From Bdellovibrionales bacterium GWA2_49_15 (lineage in GTDB: Bacteria > Bdellovibrionota > Bacteriovoracia > Bacteriovoracales > Bacteriovoracaceae), in contig MEPP01000021.1 of assembly GCA_001769855.1 (NCBI GenBank), positions 124,001-188,000 on the forward strand: 64,000 nucleotides of DNA, written 5' to 3'. Numbering within the stretch: the stretch's first letter is position 1; each line of letters starts with the position of its first letter. Below are positions 41,894 to 49,740 of the stretch, piece by piece. Both the position numbers and the translations under genes were made by a program. The notes under the pieces were generated by a model. That model did no database searches. It saw only the letters and a list, made by a program, of their open reading frames with translations, and was not told the origin of the DNA.

Positions 41894-43343
41894 ACCAGTC
41901 TTTTACAATGTCCATAAAAAGGCCCTTGGCCTTGCTGCCAAATTGTGCCGCCCGTGCCTGAGGCATTTGCTCGCCCTTATCCAGCTTTTCCCGGTCCGCA
42001 AGGTTGGTTGCCGTCAGCGAAAAGGCGTAGAGCTTTCCCGAGCGCGCCACGAAAATCCCCGCCATCGACTGCACAAAATCCAGCGTGCCGGTTTTGGCCC
42101 AGAGGCGATGGGCGATATTGGGCTGGTTCCAGCGCTCGCGCAGCCAGCTATTTTCTCCCGCCATGGGGAGTAGCGCCCAGTAATACTGCGAGGCCGCCTC
42201 ACTGGAAAATTTCGTCAGATGGGCAGACGAAATCCACTCGGCCAAAGTTCGAGCGCCGAAGCGATTCTCGGCCGTCAGTCCGGAGCCATTGATCATCGTG
42301 AAATCCCCCCAGGGAATCTTAGGGGCATTGACCTTATGCCAGGCCATCATGGCAGTGGCGGCCTCTTTTAAAGTGACGTTCTTACCCGTATCCTGGCGGG
42401 CTGCCTTGATCAGCATGGCCTCCGTATATAAGTTATTGGAATACTCCATGGCCGATCTTGCCAAATCAAAAGTAGGAATGGAGCGATGAATGGCAAGGGA
42501 CTTGGCATTTTTATAAAGCTCGTTTTGCTTTTCGGATGGCAGAAATTCGGGAGCGCTCACTTGAATTTGCATGGCCCTCAGAAGGTCCGCAAAAATTTCG
42601 GCGGTAAAACGGGATGGATGTTTAATCGGCAGCTCTTCGATGGCGTCATAGCGTTTGCCGTTGGAGTAGAGCCAACCTTCAATCTGCTCGCTATTTTCCA
42701 AAAATTTAAAACGCTGCCCCGGAGCGAAGCTGGTCTTCTCACCTTCGCCCAAATGAACATGCGGCAAGAGCGGGACCGAGCGAAATCCATTGCCCGAGGA
42801 GCGAACCACCTGGATGCGATTGAAGTAAGAGTTCAGAGCACCGATGCTTTGATTGTAGGCCTCGTCGCCGACTCCGAAGTTGGCGATCTCGGATTGATTA
42901 TGAAAGTTATTCTCATCATAAAAAAATCTGCCGCTGATTTTAGTGATGCCTTCGGTCTTAAGGGACAGGGCCAAGTTGAGCAGCCCGTCCGTATTCAGGG
43001 AAGGATCGCCTCCGCCTTTTAAGATCAAATCACCTTTGTCATTCATCAGAAGCTCTGTCTGAAAGGTATTTTGCGGACCTAAAATCGACAGCGCATAATG
43101 GAGCGTCAGCATCTTGGAGACGGAGGCCCAGGGCAGGGGCATATTGGAGTTATATTCTTCTTTGGTTTGGTTGGCCTGAATGTCCACGATGGCAATTCCC
43201 AGCGAGGTGCCCCTGGCCAATCTCGAATGGGCAAGCAATCTTTCCAATGACGGTGAGACCGCCGGTCCGAGCTGCGGGCCCGCGCCAATGGAAAAAAGAA
43301 TAAATGTAAAAAGAAAAATTTTATGCCAGCAACAATTGACCAT
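41880..43343 (-). CDS. dacB: D-alanyl-D-alanine carboxypeptidase/endopeptidase, PBP4 (S13) family
   Basis: Trims peptide stems or cross-links in the periplasm. The ATG at 43343 gives a signal peptide (HKIFLFTFILFSIGAG). Active-site motifs are SxxK in WASVSKMLTLHYAL (Ser ~80), SxN in EYSNNLYTEAML and KTG in LWAKTGTLDFVQSMAG. The extra domain between the first and second motif that marks PBP4 is present (~130-290). Located downstream of the DksA-like gene and overlapping the amidase. Confidence 0.92.
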   Translation of the reverse strand: MVNCCWHKIFLFTFILFSIGAGPQLGPAVSPSLERLLAHSRLARGTSLGIAIVDIQANQTKEEYNSNMPLPWASVSKMLTLHYALSILGPQNTFQTELLMNDKGDLILKGGGDPSLNTDGLLNLALSLKTEGITKISGRFFYDENNFHNQSEIANFGVGDEAYNQSIGALNSYFNRIQVVRSSGNGFRSVPLLPHVHLGEGEKTSFAPGQRFKFLENSEQIEGWLYSNGKRYDAIEELPIKHPSRFTAEIFADLLRAMQIQVSAPEFLPSEKQNELYKNAKSLAIHRSIPTFDLARSAMEYSNNLYTEAMLIKAARQDTGKNVTLKEAATAMMAWHKVNAPKIPWGDFTMINGSGLTAENRFGARTLAEWISSAHLTKFSSEAASQYYWALLPMAGENSWLRERWNQPNIAHRLWAKTGTLDFVQSMAGIFVARSGKLYAFSLTATNLADREKLDKGEQMPQARAAQFGSKAKGLFMDIVKDWYERF

Positions 43344-43391
43344 GGGCAATTTTAACGTAATAAAGCGGAAGGGCAATATAAGAATATCTAA

Positions 43392-43793
43392 CTAGCCCGC
43401 TCTTTGATTGCCGACGTATTGGCGACCATCGCGCTCTTCTTGCTCGGCCGCCTGAATGGAGAGGCGAGTCCAGGGCATTTTTTCCAAACGCTTTCGACTG
43501 ATCGGCTCGTCGGTCTCCTCGCAGATTCCATAGGTGCCATCATCAATTTTTGCCAAGGCGGCATCGATCTCGCGCAGACGGCGCAGTTCTCGCTCACGCA
43601 GCTCGAAGGAGAGCTCTTGGTTGAGGAAGGTTTGTGCGATATCCCCTTCTTCAATCATCTCCTCAGGAGGAACGGCGATGTCTTCTTTGTCTTGGGCGTG
43701 GATCTTGTTCATAACCTCACGACGCATTTCAAGAAGCCTGTTTTTCTGCTGCACGATAAAGTCATTGTCAAAGTGCTTGTTCATTACAGACAT
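43392..43793 (-). CDS. DksA/TraR-like protein with reduced zinc finger
   Basis: 133 residues. A long N-terminal coiled coil (FIVQQKNRLLEMRREVMNKI ... LNQELSFELRERELRRLREIDAALAKI) is followed by GTYGICEETDEPISRKRLEKMPWTRLSIQAAEQEE, which aligns with the DksA zinc finger. Only one of the four expected cysteines remains; the others are Thr, Ser and Ala. At the coiled-coil tip, EEGDIA lines up with the DxxDxA motif that reaches the RNA polymerase secondary channel, retaining the second Asp and the Ala. It could bind polymerase without zinc. GGAG lies about 7 bases before the ATG. Confidence 0.8.
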   Translation of the reverse strand: MSVMNKHFDNDFIVQQKNRLLEMRREVMNKIHAQDKEDIAVPPEEMIEEGDIAQTFLNQELSFELRERELRRLREIDAALAKIDDGTYGICEETDEPISRKRLEKMPWTRLSIQAAEQEERDGRQYVGNQRAG

Positions 43794-43934
43794 GGCCCAT
43801 CTCCTTGATTACGTCCCACATCAAAATCCTGAAATTATTTTAACATCAATTAAAAAACATGCACGTGATTGTTGTAAGGAAATTATTAATTTCCTTTAAA
43901 ATCAACAAGATGAGTGCTATTTCGAGATGTAATA

Positions 43935-44423
43935 TTACGCTTTTTCGTTGCTATCCCGGCAAAAATGCCCCTGGTTATGATCGTGGTGGCAGCGGCAGCG
44001 GCGTATATTTTGGGCATGTCCCACCAGAAGGAGAAAGCTCCCTGCCAATGAGAAGACGCGTTCAAGCATGAAATTTTCATGCAGCAGAATTCCCAAGCTC
44101 ATCCCTAGAATTCCCCCTGTGGCCCACAGAACTGGCGACCAGGTGTGATGCTGTTTCCAACCATGGAAGAAGGCCAGGAGGGCCAGAGGAATCGTGAGTC
44201 CAAGAACCATGCCGTGAAACCATGAGTGAGGAAAAAGTCCCTCAAGCCAAGGAAGGGCCATGAGTACGACGGGGAGAAGCAGGCAATGAATGGCACAGAT
44301 ACTCGCCAAGGCAAGGGCGACCTTATCCCAGAGATTATTTTTGGCCGGGATACTGATTTCCATGACCGTGGCATGAGAGTGCCCCTGATGGTCGTGATCC
44401 TGAGTTTGAGCTTGAGAGTACAT
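43935..44423 (-). CDS. MerC-like inner membrane protein with His-rich termini
   Basis: 162 residues, four membrane helices. LWDKVALALASICAIHCLLLPVVLMALP is characteristic of the MerC family of mercury-transport proteins, with the CAIHC pair in the first helix. The N-terminus (DHDHQGHSHATVME) and C-terminus (RRCRCHHDHNQGHFC) are rich in His and Cys and could bind metal. The start has GGAGG 5 bases upstream and lies 11 bases after thrS. No merA or merR is nearby, so mercury resistance is not implied. Confidence 0.8.
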   Translation of the reverse strand: MYSQAQTQDHDHQGHSHATVMEISIPAKNNLWDKVALALASICAIHCLLLPVVLMALPWLEGLFPHSWFHGMVLGLTIPLALLAFFHGWKQHHTWSPVLWATGGILGMSLGILLHENFMLERVFSLAGSFLLLVGHAQNIRRCRCHHDHNQGHFCRDSNEKA

Positions 44424-44434
44424 GAGACCTCCAT

Positions 44435-46270
44435 CTAATTCAGAGCGCGGGTTTTAATTTTGTCTTCGATCCAGTGGAAAAATTCATCCTTCTTCATGGT
44501 CTGCTGATTCTCAATTCCATAACGGCGCAGAGTCACCTCCTGCGCTTCACTTTCCCGTTCGCCCACGATGAGCAGGTTGGGAATTTTTTTCTTGGTGTTG
44601 GTGCGAATTTTTTTGTTAATGGAATCGTTGGAGTCATCCACCTCAGCGCGAATAAAGCGCTTGCGCATTTCTTCCACCAGCGCATTGGCGTAGGGGAGGA
44701 ACTGCTCGGAGATGGGGATGACCTTCGCCTGCACCGGTGACAGCCAGGTGGGGAAAGCGCCGCCAAAGTGCTCAATTAAGAAGGCCACAAAGCGCTCGTG
44801 GGTTCCGGCGGGAGCGCGATGGATCACATAGGGGCGGTGGGGCTGGTTATCGGCCCCGATATACTCAAGACCTAATCGGGCAGGGACGGCAAAATCCAGC
44901 TGATTGGTGGAAATTGTCTCTTCCCGGCCGGTCACGGTGCTCATTTGAAAATCGACTTTGGGCCCATAAAAGGCCGCCTCACCCTTCACTTCCTTGTACG
45001 GCAGACCGGATTTATCCATGGCCCGGCGTACCCGATCTTGGGTGTATTCCCAGGCGGCAGGATCGTTGACAAATTTCTCTTTGCCCTTGGGATCTTCCGG
45101 GTCCCAGGTGGAGTGGCGCATGTAATAATTTTTCAGCCCGAGCAAATCGTAGAGGTGGGCGTGCATCCGCATGACCTTGAGAAATTCATCTTCGATCTGC
45201 TCTTCCGTGCAGTAGATGTGGGCGTCGTTCATACACATGCCGCGCACGCGTAGGAGTCCTGAGACAGAGCCCGAATCCTCAAAGCGAAAGACATTGCCAT
45301 ACTCGGCCAGGCGCAACGGCAGCTCCCGGTACGAGCGCAACTTAGAGGCAAAGATGCGGTGGTGATGGGGGCAGTTCATGGGCCGCAGAACATAAGTTTC
45401 TTTAATTTTCTCTTGAACCGGTCCGCCTTCTTTTTGTTCCACCGACTCATGGATTTCCATAAAGGGAAACATGGCGTCCTTGTAATACGGGAGGTGGCCG
45501 GTTTTATTATACAGCCCGGTTTTGGTGATACAGGGAGTGACCACGCGCTGATAGTTGTCTTGGAATTCAAACTCGCGCATGAGCTTTTCGATCTCGTCGC
45601 GCAGAATCGTTCCATGGGGCAGCCACAGGGGCAGGCCCTTGCCAATTTCTTCGTCGATGACAAAAAATTCCAATTCCTTGCCCAATTTTTTATGATCCCG
45701 CGCCTGGGCCTCTTCCCAGGCCTTCACGTAGCGATCGAGTTCTTCTTTGGTTTCAAACGCCCAGGCATAAAGGCGAGTCATCATGGCATTGCGGGAATCA
45801 CCACGCCAGTAGGCCCCGGCGATGCTGCGAATTTTAAAACAGCCTGGATCAATTTCGCCGGTGTGTTTCAGGTGCGGGCCTTCGCACATATCTAAGAAAG
45901 CGCCGTTTTTATAGAAGCTCAAGCTGTTTAGGCCGTGCTTGGAAATTAACTCCTCGGCATATTCGCGCTTGTAAGGTTCGCCCATCTCTTCAATGCGCTT
46001 GAGCGCCTCGTCCTTGGGTAAATCTTCCCGCACGAAGGGCTGGCGCAGCTTGATGATATATTTCATTTTCTTTTCGATTTCTTTGAACTCTTCCTCGGTG
46101 AGGGGAGAGCTTAGGATGAAATCGTAGTAAAAGCCGTCATCAATGGGCGGGCCAAAACCCAACTTTGAGCCGGGGCGTATTTCCAGCACCGCCTGGGCCA
46201 GAATGTGGGCCAGGCCATGGCGAACTTGGTACAGCTTACTATTGTGGTCGTTTTTCTGATCGTCCTGCAT
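44435..46270 (-). CDS. thrS: Threonyl-tRNA synthetase lacking the TGS domain
   Basis: Charges tRNA-Thr and edits mischarged Ser-tRNA. Begins directly with the editing domain (KLYQVRHGLAHILAQAVLEIRPGSKLGFGPPIDDGFYYDF), including the conserved histidines and the second editing motif DMCEGPHLKHTG. Class II catalytic motifs are LRPMNCPHHHRIFASKLRSYRELPLRLAEYGNVFRFEDSGSVSGLLRVRG and the C-terminal anticodon domain (PTWLSPVQAKVIPIS). The usual ~60-residue N-terminal TGS domain is absent, and no start allows it upstream (611 residues total). Confidence 0.94.
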   Translation of the reverse strand: MQDDQKNDHNSKLYQVRHGLAHILAQAVLEIRPGSKLGFGPPIDDGFYYDFILSSPLTEEEFKEIEKKMKYIIKLRQPFVREDLPKDEALKRIEEMGEPYKREYAEELISKHGLNSLSFYKNGAFLDMCEGPHLKHTGEIDPGCFKIRSIAGAYWRGDSRNAMMTRLYAWAFETKEELDRYVKAWEEAQARDHKKLGKELEFFVIDEEIGKGLPLWLPHGTILRDEIEKLMREFEFQDNYQRVVTPCITKTGLYNKTGHLPYYKDAMFPFMEIHESVEQKEGGPVQEKIKETYVLRPMNCPHHHRIFASKLRSYRELPLRLAEYGNVFRFEDSGSVSGLLRVRGMCMNDAHIYCTEEQIEDEFLKVMRMHAHLYDLLGLKNYYMRHSTWDPEDPKGKEKFVNDPAAWEYTQDRVRRAMDKSGLPYKEVKGEAAFYGPKVDFQMSTVTGREETISTNQLDFAVPARLGLEYIGADNQPHRPYVIHRAPAGTHERFVAFLIEHFGGAFPTWLSPVQAKVIPISEQFLPYANALVEEMRKRFIRAEVDDSNDSINKKIRTNTKKKIPNLLIVGERESEAQEVTLRRYGIENQQTMKKDEFFHWIEDKIKTRALN

Positions 46271-46369
46271 ATTCTTCAGAGCTCCAATAGAGATTGCGTC
46301 TTAAATAGGGCATTATTAGCTAATGTTTCCTTATATGTACAGTTTTGGCGGGGGGAGTCTAAGAGACGT

Positions 46370-46834
46370 TCATCTTCGTGCTTTTCCGGTGATGTGCTGA
46401 ATGCGGATGGCGACGACCTCGGGGTGATCGATTTCCTTTTCAATCATCTCCTGGCCTTGCTTTTCAAAGCCTTTGCAGTGTCGGGCCACCAGCAAAGTGA
46501 GGGCACGTCTGCGCTCTTCTCGATCCACAACCTCGGCGGTGCCAAAGGCGCAGGCGCTGGTATATCTGGTAGCGAACTCTTCGGGCAGGACCTTGCATTC
46601 TTCCACCACAGAAAAGCACACCTTGGAATCGTGGCGAATATTATCCAGCTTGTGCCCTTTCTTCGCGCAGTGAAAATAAATGGTGTTGTTTTCCAGCACG
46701 TGATTGATCGCCACGGAGTAGGGCCAGCCATCGCTGCCGTGGGTGGCCAGCTGTCCGAAGTCAGAGCGGGCGATAACTTCCCGTGCCTCTGATTCAGAAA
46801 GCGCCCGATCTTTTCGTCTCATCTCTTGGAACAT
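46370..46834 (-). CDS. Pyridoxamine 5'-phosphate oxidase-like flavin-binding protein
   Basis: 154 residues of the split-barrel flavin fold. Typical features are the N-terminal RRKDRALSESEAREVIARSDFGQLATHGSDGWPYSVAINHVLENNTIYFHCAKKGHKLDNIRHDSKVCFSVV with G-x-P-x-x-x-x and the KxxNI cofactor-contact motif (HKLDNI). Similar proteins include NimA-type nitroreductases and other small FMN/haem-binding members; the substrate is unknown. Starts at 46834 or 46822 are possible. Confidence 0.75.
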   Translation of the reverse strand: MFQEMRRKDRALSESEAREVIARSDFGQLATHGSDGWPYSVAINHVLENNTIYFHCAKKGHKLDNIRHDSKVCFSVVEECKVLPEEFATRYTSACAFGTAEVVDREERRRALTLLVARHCKGFEKQGQEMIEKEIDHPEVVAIRIQHITGKARR

Positions 46835-46846
46835 ATCTGCGATTAC

Positions 46847-47674
46847 CTACTCAAAAATTGAATTGAGAGTCATGGCCAAACGCAGACCGGCTTCAGTCAG
46901 ACGTTGCTCCAGAATCGGCTTAAACTGATAGCTATAGTTGTAGCCTAGCTTTGGCAGTGAGGTCGCGGGTGCGTCTTTCACGCAGTAATTTTTCAGGCCG
47001 GGGGTAGGGCTCGGGGAATCGGTGGCAACTTCCGCAGGATAGATTTGCGGGCGCAAAACTTTTGACTCCAGGGCCCAGTCGAGCACATTGCCCTTTTGAA
47101 TTTTGGAAATTTCTTCGGTGGTTAAAACATCTAAAAAAGATGTCCATTCGGTAAAACTTAAATGGGTAAAGTCGATGATGGCCTCATCCCAGAGGGCATG
47201 GAGATTGGTGGCGACATTTTGATAGGTGACTTTGCAGTCATTGCCACCGCGGTCGAGGGCGTTCCCGACGTGCAAGGGCTGGTGAATGTCGCCAATGAGG
47301 TGAACCAAAAATTTAATGGCAAAGACCTTGGCTTCGGGGGTAGTTTCGGAATTTTTCAGAACCTTGATATTGTCTTCAATGGCGGCCACGAGGATGCCGG
47401 AAACTTTGGTCGGGTCATACTGATCTTGGCCGTCGGCCCAGTCAGTGTAGTGCCAGTTGTAGGTATAGGCGTACGTGGCATCGGATTTTATTTCGTCCGG
47501 CCAGTTGGCGACGCGGGCCAGGGAGTGTCCTTTTAAGATTTGCTCGACTGCGGCGCGGGCCTTGACGCTTAGATGGCGCTGGGCCAGCTCTCCCACCACT
47601 CGGTGTCCGGTGGGACCCCAGGCGGAAGCTTGGTTCAGCATAAAGAAGGAGCATAAAAGAAGGATTGTTTTCAT
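46847..47674 (-). CDS. Secreted S1/P1-type zinc nuclease
   Basis: 276 residues from the ATG at 47674 (GGAG 7 bases upstream). The signal peptide TILLLCSFFMLNQASA is followed by Trp at the mature N-terminus (WGPTGHRVVGELAQ), which in this family coordinates zinc through its main chain. Other ligands: His in GHR, ANWPDEIK Asp, NWHYTDW, HLIGDIHQPLHVG and LHALWDEAIID. These enzymes degrade single-stranded DNA and RNA and dephosphorylate 3'-nucleotides. Exported, so probably for nutrient scavenging. Confidence 0.9.
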   Translation of the reverse strand: MKTILLLCSFFMLNQASAWGPTGHRVVGELAQRHLSVKARAAVEQILKGHSLARVANWPDEIKSDATYAYTYNWHYTDWADGQDQYDPTKVSGILVAAIEDNIKVLKNSETTPEAKVFAIKFLVHLIGDIHQPLHVGNALDRGGNDCKVTYQNVATNLHALWDEAIIDFTHLSFTEWTSFLDVLTTEEISKIQKGNVLDWALESKVLRPQIYPAEVATDSPSPTPGLKNYCVKDAPATSLPKLGYNYSYQFKPILEQRLTEAGLRLAMTLNSIFE

Positions 47675-47846
47675 GGCCGTCTCCAGGTGAAAAATGAAAA
47701 GACTGGGCACCCTAACAAGATGCGTCCCAGATGTCTTCTGGGATTTTATCAGGAACGCTGAAAAGGCCAATGATTAATGTATTTTTAGGGGCTTGCAAGT
47801 TTTCTTACTTGCAGGTCGGGGGAGCTTTGGTGTCGAACTGGCTTCA

Positions 47847-49169
47847 CTAAAGGAATTTTAAGATTTTCTTAACAAACCAGCGCTGAAAGGGTGAGCGCTT
47901 ATCCAAGATGGTCTTGAAATAATTCTTGGTGAGGGGTTTGGTTTTAGCATAGTCCTGATCAAATTCAGTTTCCAACTCTTTCACAATCTGCCGGTCGTCG
48001 GTAAAGGTAACGGTTTCGGTGTTAAAGTGCTGGGCGCGGCTGTCCAAGTTATCTGAACCCACATAGGCCCATTTTCCATTATAAATGCCCACCTTGCGGT
48101 GAAGGGTCATGGGCCCGGGCCATAGACGAATATCGACTCCCGCATCGAGAAGTTTGGAGACGGAGAAGACCATGCCCACAAGCGGCGCCCAGCCCTCATC
48201 GTTGGATTCAACCGAGTTGGTGATAATGGAGATCTTGGCGTGCTTCTCCGATCTGGCCTTAAGAAGGGCCTTCACAAATCGTTTGGTGGGAACGAAATAA
48301 GGTCCGTAAAGTTTCACCGTTGCGCCTTCCTCTAAATTTTCCAAGGCGGTGAGATAGGTGTCCTCAATGGGGGTTTTCTTGCCATCAAAAAAAGGATTGC
48401 CATAAACGGGGACAACCCGCGAGTTGCCGGCGTTGAACGGATAGCAGACAGGATAACGGCGGGCCCCGTAGAGGTGCTCGTCTAAGCGAATGGCGGCGGT
48501 GGTATCACCCATGGCCTCTTTCGGTCGATCCTGAATTCGAGATTTATGATAGGTATCAATGAAGCGAAAGTGCCACCAGCAGGCCACCGGGCCCTGCATC
48601 ACCATTTCCATATCGTGAAAAAATTTATGCGCCGGCTCGATGTGGTGATAGGAATTTTGAACCCCGTTGCCGCCCATGCTGATGGTATACCCATCAATGA
48701 TCAAGAGCTTTTCATGCATGGTTTTGACCACGCGAAGAAGGTCCCATTTTCCCGGGGCGAACAGCATGATGCCGATCCCGCAGCGGCGCAGACGTTCGCT
48801 CTCCTTCTTAAAGAATTTTTTGGAACCCATGGAATCTAACAGCATGCGGATATCGACGCCCTCCATGGCCCGCTTGCATAAGGCCTCGGTAATTTGGTTG
48901 GCGGTTTGATCCGTGTCGTAAATATAGGTTGAAAGGAGGATGGATTGTCTGGCCGATTCAATGAGCTTCAAACGCTCGGCCAAAACTTCCTGCCCGGTTC
49001 GCAGAATTCTAATCTGGTTTCCACCAAAAGCACGCTTGGAAAACCAATCGTTGCCTGGGACGCCGGCCGGAAACAGGTCTTCATACTTGTGGGAAAGAAG
49101 AATGGAAGTTTCGGCCGAAAAGGCGGGCAAGGAACAGAAGAAAAAAAGGGCCGCGATCAGTTTTATCAC
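47847..49169 (-). CDS. Phospholipase D-family protein, secreted
   Basis: 440 residues. Start is GTG at 49169 with AGGAGC upstream. The signal peptide is LIAALFFFCSLPAFSA. The first HKD motif is complete (MHEKLLIIDGYTISMGGNG). The second reads LHRKVGIYNGKWAYVGSDNLDSRA, with Asn instead of the Asp in H-x-K-x4-D; the downstream GSxN is retained. The family includes cardiolipin synthases, phospholipases D and nucleases. Since it is predicted to be exported, an extracellular or periplasmic lipase or nuclease is more likely than cardiolipin synthesis. A non-catalytic second half is possible. Confidence 0.82.
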   Translation of the reverse strand: MIKLIAALFFFCSLPAFSAETSILLSHKYEDLFPAGVPGNDWFSKRAFGGNQIRILRTGQEVLAERLKLIESARQSILLSTYIYDTDQTANQITEALCKRAMEGVDIRMLLDSMGSKKFFKKESERLRRCGIGIMLFAPGKWDLLRVVKTMHEKLLIIDGYTISMGGNGVQNSYHHIEPAHKFFHDMEMVMQGPVACWWHFRFIDTYHKSRIQDRPKEAMGDTTAAIRLDEHLYGARRYPVCYPFNAGNSRVVPVYGNPFFDGKKTPIEDTYLTALENLEEGATVKLYGPYFVPTKRFVKALLKARSEKHAKISIITNSVESNDEGWAPLVGMVFSVSKLLDAGVDIRLWPGPMTLHRKVGIYNGKWAYVGSDNLDSRAQHFNTETVTFTDDRQIVKELETEFDQDYAKTKPLTKNYFKTILDKRSPFQRWFVKKILKFL

Positions 49170-49386
49170 TGGGTGCTCCTGAAATATTAAAGATGCTTGA
49201 TTTTAGGCCATGTCCTGGTTGAGGAGTATGGTCAGTGTAATATGCACAGAGGTGCCTAAAGATTAGACAGGCCACGGGGGCAGTGTATCTAATTTATGGA
49301 TTGACTCTAGTTTATCATTCTATTTCTGAGCTAGGCGAAAAGGTGTTAGTTACTGCGCATTCGAAAAATAAAAAAGGAGCCAGTAT

Positions 49387-49737
49387 ATGAAAACAGCATT
49401 CTTGATCGGGACCTTACTCTTATCCGTGACCGCCAATGCCGCCGGTGTCAAATACATTTGCAAAGAGACAACGGAGTATCAAAAGCAAACTTTGATTCTA
49501 ACTCAGGTCACTGACCGTGAAATCAAAGAGGGTGTTAAAGAGCGTTTTGTCCTGGAAGTTTATCAGGGTTATGAAAAAGAACCACGCCTGGTGACCAAAG
49601 GTTATGTGAGCACCGAGGACGTGATGTTCAGCTTCAAAAGCGATGATAAATTAGTTTCTGCCATGATCTATCTCGATGAGTTAGACCAGGCCAGCTTATC
49701 AGAAGGCCGCAAAGATACCGGCTTTGACTGCAACTAA
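49387..49737 (+). CDS. Small secreted protein of unknown function
   Basis: 116 residues with a signal peptide (TAFLIGTLLLSVTANA, cleavage before AGVKY). AAAAAGGAGCC at 49370-49380 precedes the ATG. The mature part begins with a Cys (YICKET) and ends with another (FDCN), which could form a disulfide; middle strands such as EEGVKERFVLEVYQGY suggest a small beta domain. No family recognised. It ends 3 bases before the convergent macroglobulin stop. Confidence 0.6.
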   Translation: MKTAFLIGTLLLSVTANAAGVKYICKETTEYQKQTLILTQVTDREIKEGVKERFVLEVYQGYEKEPRLVTKGYVSTEDVMFSFKSDDKLVSAMIYLDELDQASLSEGRKDTGFDCN

Positions 49738-49740
49738 ACG

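Noticed and set aside
42486..43022. 178-codon plus-strand frame opposite dacB
   Set aside because: Antisense to active-site-containing gene; no motif or ribosome site.
44423..44435. Mercury-resistance operon suggested by the MerC-like gene
   Set aside because: No merR, merT, merP or merA nearby; the gene follows thrS by 11 bases.
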